A DNA stretch of 64,000 bases from Bacteroidota bacterium (GTDB lineage: Bacteria > Bacteroidota > Bacteroidia > NS11-12g > UBA9320): contig JAIBDD010000012.1 in the NCBI GenBank assembly GCA_024679565.1, positions 1 to 64,000 on the forward strand, read 5' to 3'. The notes beneath the pieces were generated by a model. It did not search any database. It saw only the letters and a program-made list of their open reading frames with translations, and was not told where the DNA came from. Shown in pieces: positions 9,364 through 18,790 of the stretch. The position numbers and the translations under genes were made by a program. Each line of letters opens with the position of its first letter. Positions within the stretch are counted from its first letter, which is position 1.

Positions 9364-11670
9364 TTAATTAACCAATAGAAGTTTAGTTACTTTAGGATCT
9401 TTGTCGTCCTCATTTGCCGTGATAAATAGATAAATTCCTGTTTGTGCGCGTTCCCCATTGAAGTTGTTTCCATCCCAAACAGCCGTACCACCATTACTTA
9501 TCATTTCGTAAACGACACGACCAGCTACGTCGGTGATTTTGACCGTAGCATTTGTTGGCAAGCCGTTAATGGTTATTGGTCCACTGTAACCTGGACGAAC
9601 AGGGTTCGGAAAAATGGTAACATCACCATGTAGGTCTGATGCCCCAGTTGCATCACCCCGATATGAAACAATACCTCTTGAGGTGCCAAAAAACACTTCA
9701 CCGGTTTTATCTAAAATGCCAATACAATTTACCTCATTGCTTAACAGCGGGCTGTTTTGTTCGGTAAAATGCCGAATGACTTCAGAACCATCAGCAGCGA
9801 TTAACCACACACCTGTAGTTGTAGCCACCCATTTACGATTTGCGCCGTCAACTTGGATATCGTTTATCACCTCGCTACCAAGCAGATACCCGACGTCTTG
9901 TCCATCATCGATGATAAAACGTTTAGCTTCTCGAAATTCTGGACGGTCAGGGTCGAACACACCTCCAGGGTTATAGAAAACGGCCAATCCTTCACTTGTT
10001 CCTACCCAGATTTCACCGTCTTGGTCCAACGCTAAAGCATTTACTTCATTACTTGGCAAGCTTCCTCGACCAACAGAGTTTTGCAAGGATAGGATGTCTC
10101 TATCACTTGATAAAACGCCATCTGTTTCTTTAAAAACCATAATGCCGGTGGAGAAATCGCGACTAACCATCCACTTTTGGTCAAAGTTGTCGACTATTAT
10201 TTCGGTAGGTCTTTCTGACGGCAATTCGTATGCGTTCCACTCGCCTTTAGGCGTTCGTACTTTTAATGGTTCATCAGAGTCATAATTCGTAATCCAAACG
10301 TTTCCTTTTGAGTCGTAAGCTATACCATCAGCTTGAATGAATCCCCCAGGACTTTTAGAAAGTATTGTGTTCTGATCGTTATATACATCAACAAGTTGGT
10401 TGTTGTTCAGATGAATAACGCCAACCGTATGGCTTCCAATAAATACATCGTTTCCAGATGGATCAGCGGCAATAGTTAAGATGTCAGAAGCAAATTCAAT
10501 TTCAGGAATGTCTAATCTCGTCTTCCACAAACCATTTTCGAACCGGTAAAACCCAGCTTTACTAAAAATGGGATTCCATTGTGGAGACGTACCACCTCCG
10601 GCAACCCACATCTCGTTCCCAATTGGGGTCATCGAAAAGGACGTTGAACGCTGTGGGCCATTAGGTTTGGTGAAACCATATTGTCCGTTTTTATCAATTT
10701 TTACAAGGCCAGTAAAATCTCCTCCAGTCCAAACACTCATTTCATCATCAAGGATTGCGAAATTGTTGACGTTTTCCTTTAAGAACCGTTCATTGCCATC
10801 AGGGTCAATAATTGTTATGCCGGGAGATACCTCTGGCCTATCTGGTACCTGAACATAAACCAGATGGTCATGACAGATTTCCATGCTTCGTGTGTCCCTT
10901 GTAAATTGAGGAATGGTATCACCTTTAAAAATCCATTGTGTTCCATCGTACACCCTCAACCGTTGTCTTATCTCACAATATAACTTGCCCCTAAATGCGC
11001 GTATCAATTTGGCTTGGTCAGAAAAGGCATTATTCGGCATTTGTATTGGACCATCCCAGCTATTGAAATCACTGAGATTTAGACCATTCACTGGCGCTTT
11101 TAGTATGCCAATAGGCGTGCTTGCAAAAATGGAATCTTTGTAAAATGCCAATGAGTTGATAGACGTTGCAACCCCATTTGGGCCTATGTTTAAGTAAGAG
11201 TCTCTGACGGATTTTGTTTCGAGATCTATGATAACGATGCCAAATGAACAAGATAAGTAGGCCAGATTTCCTTCAAAATGAATGTCGTTAATCGTCTTCT
11301 GACCGAGTATAGATTTCCTTAAAATGTCTGAGATATTAAATATTGAATTGCCTTGGAAGATGTCAATATTTGTATTCTCATAGGCAATCAGCAATATGTT
11401 TAAACCACTATGGTATTTGAGCTTTTGCACTTCTACGTCAGAAAATCCGTTCACCTTGGAATACAATTCCATTTCTCCTGACTTTTTATGAAAGCTGTAG
11501 AATCCACGTTCGGCACCAACAAACAAAAAGTTAGGGCTTTCGGCAATACTATTAACCGCGTTATAAGGTAAATGAATCCGCCATTCACCTATAGGTACTT
11601 CCGCTTTTTGCCCGAAGGCTTGCACAGAGAAGAAGGCACAAACCAAAAAGATGAATAGTCTCGACATCAT
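9364..11670 (-). CDS. porZ: PorZ-like T9SS surface protein (two beta-propellers plus CTD)
   Basis: A 768-residue exported protein from the ATG at 11670 (ATG 11667 is also possible). The signal peptide ends AFGQ. The mature start GEWRIHLPYNAVNSIAES opens a first propeller. A second two-component-regulator-type propeller follows (DGIAYDSKGNVWITNYDS, LDQDGEIWVGTSEGLAVF, repeated near residues 445-660). The last 80 residues or so are a T9SS type A sorting domain (FPNPVRPG to TKLLLVN). PorZ of Porphyromonas gingivalis is part of the PorU/V/Q/Z attachment complex that delivers anionic LPS to sortase-like PorU. The recO-porZ neighbourhood is familiar from flavobacteria. Other por/gld genes are not in this window. 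Confidence 0.82.
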   Translation of the reverse strand: MMSRLFIFLVCAFFSVQAFGQKAEVPIGEWRIHLPYNAVNSIAESPNFLFVGAERGFYSFHKKSGEMELYSKVNGFSDVEVQKLKYHSGLNILLIAYENTNIDIFQGNSIFNISDILRKSILGQKTINDIHFEGNLAYLSCSFGIVIIDLETKSVRDSYLNIGPNGVATSINSLAFYKDSIFASTPIGILKAPVNGLNLSDFNSWDGPIQMPNNAFSDQAKLIRAFRGKLYCEIRQRLRVYDGTQWIFKGDTIPQFTRDTRSMEICHDHLVYVQVPDRPEVSPGITIIDPDGNERFLKENVNNFAILDDEMSVWTGGDFTGLVKIDKNGQYGFTKPNGPQRSTSFSMTPIGNEMWVAGGGTSPQWNPIFSKAGFYRFENGLWKTRLDIPEIEFASDILTIAADPSGNDVFIGSHTVGVIHLNNNQLVDVYNDQNTILSKSPGGFIQADGIAYDSKGNVWITNYDSDEPLKVRTPKGEWNAYELPSERPTEIIVDNFDQKWMVSRDFSTGIMVFKETDGVLSSDRDILSLQNSVGRGSLPSNEVNALALDQDGEIWVGTSEGLAVFYNPGGVFDPDRPEFREAKRFIIDDGQDVGYLLGSEVINDIQVDGANRKWVATTTGVWLIAADGSEVIRHFTEQNSPLLSNEVNCIGILDKTGEVFFGTSRGIVSYRGDATGASDLHGDVTIFPNPVRPGYSGPITINGLPTNATVKITDVAGRVVYEMISNGGTAVWDGNNFNGERAQTGIYLFITANEDDKDPKVTKLLLVN

Positions 11671-11680
11671 ATTACGCACA

Positions 11681-11688
11681 CAAATTTA
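11681..11688 (-). promoter_or_regulatory. -7 promoter element (TAAATTTG) for the porZ-recO operon
   Basis: An exact TAnnTTTG on the minus strand, 10 nt before the ATG at 11670. It supports the shortened PorZ start over the upstream GTG and gives an mRNA leader of only a few nucleotides. Confidence 0.55.
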
Positions 11689-11781
11689 AAGATTAATAAC
11701 GCCGTTCGTGAGTGTTTAGCGTAAAACGCTTTTAACTTTAAAATGTTATGACATGGATGCAAGGAGATTAGAACTAAAATC

Positions 11782-11789
11782 TAACTTTG
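11782..11789 (+). promoter_or_regulatory. -7 promoter element (TAACTTTG) for lipA
   Basis: An exact TAnnTTTG ending 8 nt before the ATG at 11798. It lies inside the longer frame that opens at 11753 and favours the shorter LipA start. Confidence 0.5.
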
Positions 11790-11797
11790 CAACACTT

Positions 11798-12685
11798 ATG
11801 GCAAATAAGATAGAAAACAAACCACCGGTTAAAATTGTACAAAAATCAAGGGTAAAGCCTGACTGGTTAAAAGTAGATATTGCTGGTGGAGGAAAATATT
11901 CTGAGATGAAAAATCTCGTAAAGGAACACGGACTGCATACCATTTGTGAGAGTGGGAAATGTCCAAATATTGGGGAGTGTTGGGGTGTTGGAACGGCAAC
12001 ATTTATGATTGGCGGAAACACGTGCACACGATCTTGCCAGTTTTGTAATGTAGCCACTGGGGCTGGAGAGCCATTAGACGCAACAGAACCATTTAAAGTG
12101 GCTCAATCCATAAGCATAATGGGTATCAAACATGCTGTGGTAACTAGTGTTGATAGAGACGATTTGAAGGATGGCGGTTCTGAGCATTGGGCTAAAACGG
12201 TTTTGGAGATTAGAAAATGGAATCCAGATACAACGTTAGAAACACTGATTCCTGATTTTCAAGGAAGAACGGACCAATTGGATAATGTAATTGATGTTCA
12301 CCCAGAAATCGTTTCACATAACATTGAAACGGTAAGACGGTTATCGCGCGAGGTAAGGGTGCAGGCGAAATACGACAGAAGCATGGAAGTGCTAAAATAT
12401 CTCCGTGATAAAGGCATGAAAACCAAAAGTGGTTTGATGTTAGGGATGGGCGAAACTGAAGAAGAAATTAGAGAAACCTTGGCTGATCTTAGAGCCGTAG
12501 GGGTTGATATCATTACAATGGGACAATATCTACAACCCACACCAAGGCATTTAAAAGTAGATCGCTACGTTACGCCTGAAGAATTTGCCAAGTACAAAGA
12601 TTGGGCTGATGCGATGGGGTACGAGTTCGTTGAAAGCGGGCCATTAGTGCGCTCGTCGTACCATGCTGAAAAACATCTCAAGTAG
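11798..12685 (+). CDS. lipA: Lipoyl synthase
   Basis: A 295-residue radical-SAM enzyme (EC 2.8.1.8) that inserts two sulfurs into the octanoyl chain on lipoyl domains of pyruvate and 2-oxoglutarate dehydrogenases and the glycine cleavage system. The auxiliary cluster motif CESGKCPNIGEC and the radical-SAM motif CTRSCQFC are both intact. The C-terminal RSSY motif supplies the serine ligand of the auxiliary cluster. The start at 11798 gives the usual family length and sits just after a promoter box; an in-frame ATG at 11753 would add 15 residues. LipB is not in the window. The gene converges on marR with a 1-nt gap. Confidence 0.95.
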   Translation: MANKIENKPPVKIVQKSRVKPDWLKVDIAGGGKYSEMKNLVKEHGLHTICESGKCPNIGECWGVGTATFMIGGNTCTRSCQFCNVATGAGEPLDATEPFKVAQSISIMGIKHAVVTSVDRDDLKDGGSEHWAKTVLEIRKWNPDTTLETLIPDFQGRTDQLDNVIDVHPEIVSHNIETVRRLSREVRVQAKYDRSMEVLKYLRDKGMKTKSGLMLGMGETEEEIRETLADLRAVGVDIITMGQYLQPTPRHLKVDRYVTPEEFAKYKDWADAMGYEFVESGPLVRSSYHAEKHLK

Positions 12686-12686
12686 T

Positions 12687-13133
12687 TTAGCTTTCTTTTG
12701 TATCTATAAAATTATCAAGGAATCGCCACATAATTGCGCGAATATCCTCAAGGTCTTCTGACGACATATTTAAAGAATTGATTAATTCTTTTGGAACTCC
12801 TTTTGCTTTTTCTTGTAAATCTTGACCTTTTGGTGTTAAACTCACAAATACGGTTCGTTCGTCTTTGTTAGAACGTTGTTTAGTAAGCAACTTTTTCTCC
12901 TTCATCTTTCGTATTAACGGCGTAAGCGTATTGGTTTTTAAGAATAACTTACTGCCTAGCTCAGTAACGCTTAGTTTCTTATGCTGCCATAAAACCAGCA
13001 ACACCAAATATTGAGGATAGGTTATTTCAAATGCTTCCAGTAGGGGTTGATACAAACGCGTGATCATTCGTGAGCTTGCGTATAAAGGGAAGCAGACTTG
13101 GTCTGGTAAAAATAGGTTTGAATTTTCCTCCAT
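12687..13133 (-). CDS. MarR-family regulator with OhrR-like N-terminal cysteine
   Basis: A 148-residue winged-helix regulator. Residues 10-50 (PDQVCFPLYASSRMITRLYQ) place Cys14 where OhrR proteins carry the peroxide-sensing cysteine. The winged helix follows: LSVTELGSKLFLKTNTLTPLIRKM, then the wing KDERTVFVSLTPKG. No ohr gene is adjacent. Instead it faces the beta-oxidation operon across a 209-nt gap that contains a near-palindrome (13200-13228). I infer that it represses that operon and its own gene, responding to an acyl-CoA, a fatty acid or oxidised lipid. A role in organic peroxide sensing is the alternative. Confidence 0.8.
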   Translation of the reverse strand: MEENSNLFLPDQVCFPLYASSRMITRLYQPLLEAFEITYPQYLVLLVLWQHKKLSVTELGSKLFLKTNTLTPLIRKMKEKKLLTKQRSNKDERTVFVSLTPKGQDLQEKAKGVPKELINSLNMSSEDLEDIRAIMWRFLDNFIDTKES

Positions 13134-13199
13134 TATTTTCTCATTTTTTCGGTTTGAAAGACGTGGTTAATCGCTATGTAATGTACGTTTAGTGTAAAA

Positions 13200-13228
13200 T
13201 GTCGCACAAGACATAATTGTGTACGACA
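13200..13228. promoter_or_regulatory. Imperfect palindrome, candidate MarR operator
   Basis: The left arm TGTCGCACAA and right arm TTGTGTACGACA are inverted around GACATAA, with 2 extra bases in the right arm. It sits in the divergent gap between the MarR gene and the beta-oxidation operon, 72-115 nt from the two starts, where an operator would be expected. No experimental evidence. Confidence 0.4.
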
Positions 13229-13342
13229 ATTTAACGAAAATATCTTTTTTTAGCCAGAAATTATCTGTTTTTTTGAATGTAGGCTTATACATGTTTACAA
13301 GCTTACGACTTAAATTCATCACGACAAACTAAAAACACACAT

Positions 13343-15109
13343 ATGAAAGGCGGAGAATTTTTAATCAAAGAGCAGCAGGCGAATGAAGTATTCGTGCCAG
13401 AAGAGTTGAATGAAGAACAACTTATGTTTAGGTCAATGGCCATTGATTTTATCGAAGCTAAAATTTGGCCCAATATTGCCAAAATCGACAAGCAACTGGA
13501 AAACCCAGAGATGGTCCCAAATCTTTTAGAAGAAATTGGTCAATTGGGTATGTTGGGTGCTGGTGTACCTGAAGAGTATGGTGGAATGGGTGTTGATTTT
13601 AACACAGAAACTGTGTTGAGTGAAGAGCTTGGTAAAGCCTTGTCGTTTGGTGTGGCTGTGGCCGCTCACACTGGGATTGGAACCTTGCCAATCTTGTATT
13701 TTGGGACACAACAACAGAAGGATAAATATCTGCCCGATTTAGCTACTGGCAAGCTGAAAGCGAGTTACTGTTTAACAGAGCCTAATTCAGGGTCAGACGC
13801 ACTTGCCGCGAAAACAAAAGCAGTCCTCGATGGAGAGCATTGGGTACTTAACGGCCAGAAAATGTGGATTACGAATGCAGGGTTTGCTGATTTGTATATC
13901 GTATTTGCTCAAGTAGATGGAGATAAGTTTACGGGGTTTGTTGTAGAAAGAGATACTCCAGGACTTAAGCTCGGAGATGAAGAAGTAAAGTTAGGGATAA
14001 AAGGTTCAAGCACACGCCAAGTATTTTTTGAAGATGTACGTATCCCAAAGGATAATTTACTTGGGGAAATAGGAAAGGGACATAAAATCGCGTTCAATGT
14101 GCTCAATATTGGCCGATTTAAGCTTTGTGCCATGGTTATGGGTGGTTGTAAGAAAGCCATCGATATCGCCACTAATTATGCAAACGAAAGACATCAATTT
14201 GGTCAAGCTATTTCCGGTTTTGGTGCCATAAAGCACAAACTTGCCGAAATGGCAATCCGAACTTTCGCTACAGATTCAGCTACCTATCGTGTCGCAGATT
14301 TAATCACCGACAAAATCGAGGAATTAAAGAAAGAAGGACTGAGTAAAGAAGAAGCAAAATTGAAGGCGGCTGAAGAATATAGTGTGGAATGTGCTATACT
14401 GAAAGTACTGGGTTCTGAAGCTTTGGACTTTGTAATTGACGAGGCCGTCCAAATTTTTGGCGGAACGGGTTACTCGGAAGAATATCCTGTTGCACGGATG
14501 TATCGCGACGCACGGATCAATCGCATATTTGAAGGTACCAACGAAATCAACAGAATGCTTGCTGTTGGTCAACTGATGAAAAAAGCGATGAAAGGGGAAT
14601 TGGATATCATGACTCCTGCAATGAAAATACAGGAAGAATTGATGGAGATTCCAAGTTTCGATGACGACGATGATGGAGGGCCATTTTTTGCTGAAAAGAA
14701 GGCAATAGTAAATGCCAAGAAGGCAATCTTATTGGCAGCTGGTGCAGCTGCTCAGAAATACATGATGGAGCTTGAAAAGCAACAAGAGATTTTAATGAAT
14801 CTGGCAGACATGGTCATCGATGTTTTTACTGCAGAGAGTGCCATACTCCGAACAGAGAAGATGATAAACTTGCATGGAGAGGCTTCTGCCGAACTGCAAG
14901 TCTTGATGTCGAAAACATATTTGAGCGACGCATTGGAACGTGTGCACATGTCTGGCAAACATGCCATTTGTGGGTTTGCAGAAGGTGATGAACTGCGTAT
15001 GATGTTAATAGGTGTCAGGAGGTTCACCAAGTACGAACCGTTTAACACCATTGCTGCACGTCAGGCAGTTGCAGATAAAATGATTGAAGCAAATAAATAC
15101 CCTTATTAA
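13343..15109 (+). CDS. Acyl-CoA dehydrogenase (long-chain, VLCAD-like)
   Basis: A 588-residue flavoenzyme catalysing the first step of beta-oxidation, acyl-CoA to trans-2-enoyl-CoA. The classical core covers residues of about 25-415: CLTEPNSGSDA for substrate and FAD binding, WITNAGFADLY, IFGGTGYSEEYPVARMYRDA, and FEGTNEIN with the catalytic Glu of the MCAD-type position. A C-terminal helical extension of about 170 residues, rich in Ala/Lys, makes it longer than 380-residue short- and medium-chain enzymes and resembles VLCAD-type members. It is the first gene of a three-gene operon (8 nt to the next start). Function matches the Bacillus FadE-FadN-FadA set. Confidence 0.92.
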   Translation: MKGGEFLIKEQQANEVFVPEELNEEQLMFRSMAIDFIEAKIWPNIAKIDKQLENPEMVPNLLEEIGQLGMLGAGVPEEYGGMGVDFNTETVLSEELGKALSFGVAVAAHTGIGTLPILYFGTQQQKDKYLPDLATGKLKASYCLTEPNSGSDALAAKTKAVLDGEHWVLNGQKMWITNAGFADLYIVFAQVDGDKFTGFVVERDTPGLKLGDEEVKLGIKGSSTRQVFFEDVRIPKDNLLGEIGKGHKIAFNVLNIGRFKLCAMVMGGCKKAIDIATNYANERHQFGQAISGFGAIKHKLAEMAIRTFATDSATYRVADLITDKIEELKKEGLSKEEAKLKAAEEYSVECAILKVLGSEALDFVIDEAVQIFGGTGYSEEYPVARMYRDARINRIFEGTNEINRMLAVGQLMKKAMKGELDIMTPAMKIQEELMEIPSFDDDDDGGPFFAEKKAIVNAKKAILLAAGAAAQKYMMELEKQQEILMNLADMVIDVFTAESAILRTEKMINLHGEASAELQVLMSKTYLSDALERVHMSGKHAICGFAEGDELRMMLIGVRRFTKYEPFNTIAARQAVADKMIEANKYPY

Positions 15110-15116
15110 TAGAACT

Positions 15117-17525
15117 ATGGAGGTAATAGCAGCTAGTAATCGTAAAATCAACTCAGTAGCCGTTTTAGGTTCAGGTATTATGGGGAGTAGGTTGGCATGT
15201 CATTTTGCCAACATCGGTCTGAAAGTATTTCTGTTAGACATAGTTCCCTTTGATTTAACAGAGGAAGAAAAGGGCAATCCGAAGGCCAGAAATAGAATTG
15301 TAAATGCGGCGCTTAAAACAGCGCTAAAGTCAAATCCTTCACCGGTGTATTCGAAGGATGTGGCAAAAAATATAACTACAGGCAATTTCGATGATAATAT
15401 GGATTGGTTGTCGAAGGTTGATTGGACGATAGAAGCCGTAATCGAAAACTTAAAGATTAAAAAGGAAGTCTTCGAAAAAGTGGAAAAACACAGAAGGCCA
15501 GGGACGCTAATAAGTTCAAACACCTCAGGGATTCCAATTTCGATGATGCTTGAAGGCAGGTCGGAAGAGTTTCAAGCACATTTCTGTGGGACACACTTTT
15601 TTAATCCACCGCGATATCTCAGGTTATTAGAAATAATTCCTACCGTAAAAACGGATGCTGAGGTTACAAAGTTCCTAATGCGATATGGTGATTTGTTTTT
15701 AGGTAAACAGACTGTTTTGTGTAAGGATACACCTGCTTTTATTGCAAACAGAATTGGTGTATTTAGTATCATGGCCATTTTCCATTTAATGCAGGAAATG
15801 GATTTAACGGTTGAGGAAATAGACGCGATATCAGGTCCGGTAAGCGGTAGACCAAAGTCTGCAACGTTTAGAACTTGTGATTTAGTTGGTATTGACACCC
15901 TCGTAAAGGTAGCGCAAGGAGTTGGGCAAAATTGCCCCGAAGACGAAGCCAAAAAACTATTTGAGATACCTCCATTTGTTCAAAAAATGGTTGAGAACGA
16001 ATGGTTCGGAGACAAAACGCGTCAGGGTTTTTATAAGAAGTCGAAAGACGAAAATGGCAAGCGCATAATCGAAGCCCTCGACTTAAAAACATTTGAGTAT
16101 AAGCCAAAAACTAGCCCAAGGTTCGAGTCTATTGGGGCAGCAAGAAAGGCGGAGAGTTTACCCCATAAGCTCAAAATATTGGCAAAAGGGACAGACAAGG
16201 CGGCCATGTTTTTTAACAGTTTAAATATGCAGGTATTTGCATACGCCAGTAATCGAATTCCAGAAATTGCAGACCATTTATATCAAATTGATGATGCCAT
16301 GCGCGCTGGTTTTGGGTGGGAGCTCGGTCCCTTCGAAACATGGGATATTTTAGGCCCTCAGCGTATAGCTGATGCCATGCGGTCAGAAAACATAGTGCCT
16401 AATCAGTGGGTGCTCGACATGCTTGAAAGTGGAGTGTCGAGTTTTTATAAAACTGAAAACGGAGCCCGCTATTTTTATAACATTTCATCTAAATCATATG
16501 AAGTGATTCCAGGGTCACAAGAGAATATTACGCTAAATAACTACCGTACTAATGACTTGGTTTGGGGCAATAAAGGCGCTAGTCTTCATGATATCGGTGA
16601 CGGTGTACTGTGTTTAGAATTTCACACAAAAATGAACGCTATTGGCTCCGAAATTTTACAAGGCATCAATAAATCAATCGACATAGCAGAGAAGCAGAAT
16701 TGGAAAGGGTTGGTTGTTGGAAACGATGCGCAAAATTTCTCTGCAGGCGCAAATTTGGCTATGATGCTTATGTTGGCCATTGAGCAGGAATATGACGAGT
16801 TGAACATGGCGATTCGGTATTTCCAAAATACGGTTATGCGACTGAGATATTCTTCCATACCCGTTGTTATGGCTCCTCATGGACTAACACTTGGAGGCGG
16901 ATGTGAAATGAGCTTACATGCAGACGCAACGGTTGCATCTGCTGAGACATATATTGGCTTGGTAGAATTTGGCGCGGGTCTCATACCTGGCGGTGGTGGG
17001 ACCAAAGAATTTGTGGTTCGAACAAGCGATGGATTTTATACGGGTGACCCACAATTGCCAGCGCTACAGGAAAGGTTTACAACTATTGCAACAGCCAAAG
17101 TGGCCACTTCTGGTTACGAGGCATTTGATATAGGTGTATTGCACACCGATAAAGACTCTGTTGTGATTAATCAAAGTCGATTAATTGCTGAAGCGAAGAA
17201 TAAGGTTATTGAGCTGTCAAACTCAGGATACTCAAGACCATTAGAGCGAGAAGACATTTTAGTGTTAGGGCAAACGGCATTAGGAACAATGTATGCTGGA
17301 ATTGAGGCATTCGGGATTAGCGGATTTGCATCCGAACATGATCAAAAAATAGCGAAAAAACTGGCTTTTGTTATGGCCGGTGGAGATTTGTCGCAGCCAA
17401 CAGAGGTGTCTGAGCAGTATTTACTCGACTTAGAGCGAGAAGCCTTTTTATCCTTATTGGGAGAAAGAAAAACGCTGGAACGTATTCAGCACATATTGAA
17501 AACAGGTAAGCCATTAAGAAATTAA
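15117..17525 (+). CDS. fadN: 3-hydroxyacyl-CoA dehydrogenase / enoyl-CoA hydratase, FadN type
   Basis: An 802-residue bifunctional enzyme for steps two and three of beta-oxidation. Order: N-terminal NAD-binding Rossmann domain (VLGSGIMGS at about 15-23), dehydrogenase C-terminal domains to about 440, then a crotonase domain at about 490-700 (GLTLGGGCEMSLHADA; EFGAGLIPGGGGTKE). This order is the reverse of E. coli FadB and matches Bacillus FadN. The ATG at 15117 is preferred over an upstream start at 15084 that would overlap the previous gene. The gap to the thiolase is 11 nt. No separate enoyl-CoA hydratase is seen nearby. Confidence 0.92.
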   Translation: MEVIAASNRKINSVAVLGSGIMGSRLACHFANIGLKVFLLDIVPFDLTEEEKGNPKARNRIVNAALKTALKSNPSPVYSKDVAKNITTGNFDDNMDWLSKVDWTIEAVIENLKIKKEVFEKVEKHRRPGTLISSNTSGIPISMMLEGRSEEFQAHFCGTHFFNPPRYLRLLEIIPTVKTDAEVTKFLMRYGDLFLGKQTVLCKDTPAFIANRIGVFSIMAIFHLMQEMDLTVEEIDAISGPVSGRPKSATFRTCDLVGIDTLVKVAQGVGQNCPEDEAKKLFEIPPFVQKMVENEWFGDKTRQGFYKKSKDENGKRIIEALDLKTFEYKPKTSPRFESIGAARKAESLPHKLKILAKGTDKAAMFFNSLNMQVFAYASNRIPEIADHLYQIDDAMRAGFGWELGPFETWDILGPQRIADAMRSENIVPNQWVLDMLESGVSSFYKTENGARYFYNISSKSYEVIPGSQENITLNNYRTNDLVWGNKGASLHDIGDGVLCLEFHTKMNAIGSEILQGINKSIDIAEKQNWKGLVVGNDAQNFSAGANLAMMLMLAIEQEYDELNMAIRYFQNTVMRLRYSSIPVVMAPHGLTLGGGCEMSLHADATVASAETYIGLVEFGAGLIPGGGGTKEFVVRTSDGFYTGDPQLPALQERFTTIATAKVATSGYEAFDIGVLHTDKDSVVINQSRLIAEAKNKVIELSNSGYSRPLEREDILVLGQTALGTMYAGIEAFGISGFASEHDQKIAKKLAFVMAGGDLSQPTEVSEQYLLDLEREAFLSLLGERKTLERIQHILKTGKPLRN

Positions 17526-17536
17526 ACAAAGCAGCT

Positions 17537-18718
17537 ATGAAACATGCATATATAATCAGTGGTTTTCGCACCGCTGTTGGGAAGGCAAACAAAGGAGGTT
17601 TTCGGTTCACTTCTCCAGTAGATTTTGGAGCAGCCGTCATAGATCATTTGATTGACAATACAAAAGGGTTTGACCCAAGCGTAGTGGAAGATCTATTGGT
17701 TGGAAATGCCGTACCTGAAGCAGAGCAAGGGTTGCAAATGGCACGTTGGGTTGGTGTTAAATCAAAGTTGCCAATTAATGTTGGTGGTGCAACAGTTAAC
17801 CGGTATTGTGGTAGCGGTCTAGAAACGATAAGCATGGCCGTAGGTAAGATACAAGCGGGCTTGGCAGACTGCATCATTGCGGGAGGAACTGAAAGCATGA
17901 GTTTAGTGCCAACGGTTGGGTTCAAGACAGTGCCCAATTATAGTATCGCCAAAGACCATCCTGATTATTTTCTAGGTATGGGTCTTACCGCAGAGGAAGT
18001 TGCTTTAAAGTTTAATGTAAGCCGAGAAGATCAAGACGCATTCGCGTATGATTCGCACCAAAAGGCTATCGCAGCAATCGAGGGGGGGAAGTTTAAAGAC
18101 GAGATTGTTCCTTACACCGTAAATGAAGTGTACTACGATGCTGAAAAGCGTAAACGTAAACAAAGATCGTTTGTGGTTGATACAGATGAAGGACCACGCC
18201 GCGACACAAGTTTGGAAGTGTTGGGTAAACTAAGACCGGCTTTTAAGCAAGGAGGTTCGGTGACGGCAGGTAATTCAAGTCAGACCTCTGACGGTGCTGC
18301 TTTCGTTATTGTAATGAGTGAAGACATGATGAAGGCACAAGGCTTAGAACCTATAGCACGACTTGTTTCAGTTGCGAGCGCAGGAGTTGATCCAAGGTAT
18401 ATGGGTATTGGCCCTGTTGAAGCTGTACCAAGAGCGCTGAAACGCGCGGGACTCAAACTTGATGATATCGATCAGATTGAGTTGAACGAGGCATTTGCCT
18501 CACAAAGTTTAGCCGTAATTCGTGAGTTAGGTCTTAATACGGACAAGGTCAATGTAAATGGTGGTGCCATTGCACTAGGCCATCCATTAGGTTGTACAGG
18601 AGCAAAACTAACCATTCAGCTACTTAACGAAATGAAAAGACGTGAGCAGCGCTATGGAATTGTAACTGCTTGTATTGGCGGAGGCCAAGGCATAGCAGGC
18701 GTTTATGAAAGATTATAA
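17537..18718 (+). CDS. fadA: Acetyl-CoA C-acyltransferase (thiolase)
   Basis: A 393-residue thiolase of normal length that cleaves 3-ketoacyl-CoA in the last step of beta-oxidation. The nucleophilic Cys lies in [11 protein letters not shown], the catalytic His in [16 protein letters not shown], and the second Cys in ACIGGGQG, all intact. It is the last gene of the operon and is followed by a terminator at 18749-18779. Gene order dehydrogenase-FadN-FadA supports a degradative rather than a biosynthetic (acetoacetyl-CoA) role. Confidence 0.93.
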   Translation: MKHAYIISGFRTAVGKANKGGFRFTSPVDFGAAVIDHLIDNTKGFDPSVVEDLLVGNAVPEAEQGLQMARWVGVKSKLPINVGGATVNRYCGSGLETISMAVGKIQAGLADCIIAGGTESMSLVPTVGFKTVPNYSIAKDHPDYFLGMGLTAEEVALKFNVSREDQDAFAYDSHQKAIAAIEGGKFKDEIVPYTVNEVYYDAEKRKRKQRSFVVDTDEGPRRDTSLEVLGKLRPAFKQGGSVTAGNSSQTSDGAAFVIVMSEDMMKAQGLEPIARLVSVASAGVDPRYMGIGPVEAVPRALKRAGLKLDDIDQIELNEAFASQSLAVIRELGLNTDKVNVNGGAIALGHPLGCTGAKLTIQLLNEMKRREQRYGIVTACIGGGQGIAGVYERL

Positions 18719-18748
18719 TTAAGAACTAGTGTGTAATTAGGCTGGATT

Positions 18749-18779
18749 GCGGGTGTTGAAGTATTCAACGCTCGCTTTT
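18749..18779 (+). terminator. Rho-independent terminator of the beta-oxidation operon
   Basis: An inverted repeat, GCGGGTGTTGAA and TTCAACGCTCGC around GTA, with G-T pairs, followed by TTTT. It lies 30 nt after the thiolase stop. Confidence 0.65.
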
Positions 18780-18790
18780 GGTTTCTGGGT

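Noticed and set aside
11753..11797. Longer start for LipA
   Set aside because: The extra residues lack family resemblance and the region contains a -7 box.
15084..15116. Longer start for FadN
   Set aside because: It would overlap the acyl-CoA dehydrogenase end by 26 nt, while the ATG at 15117 gives the normal N-terminus.
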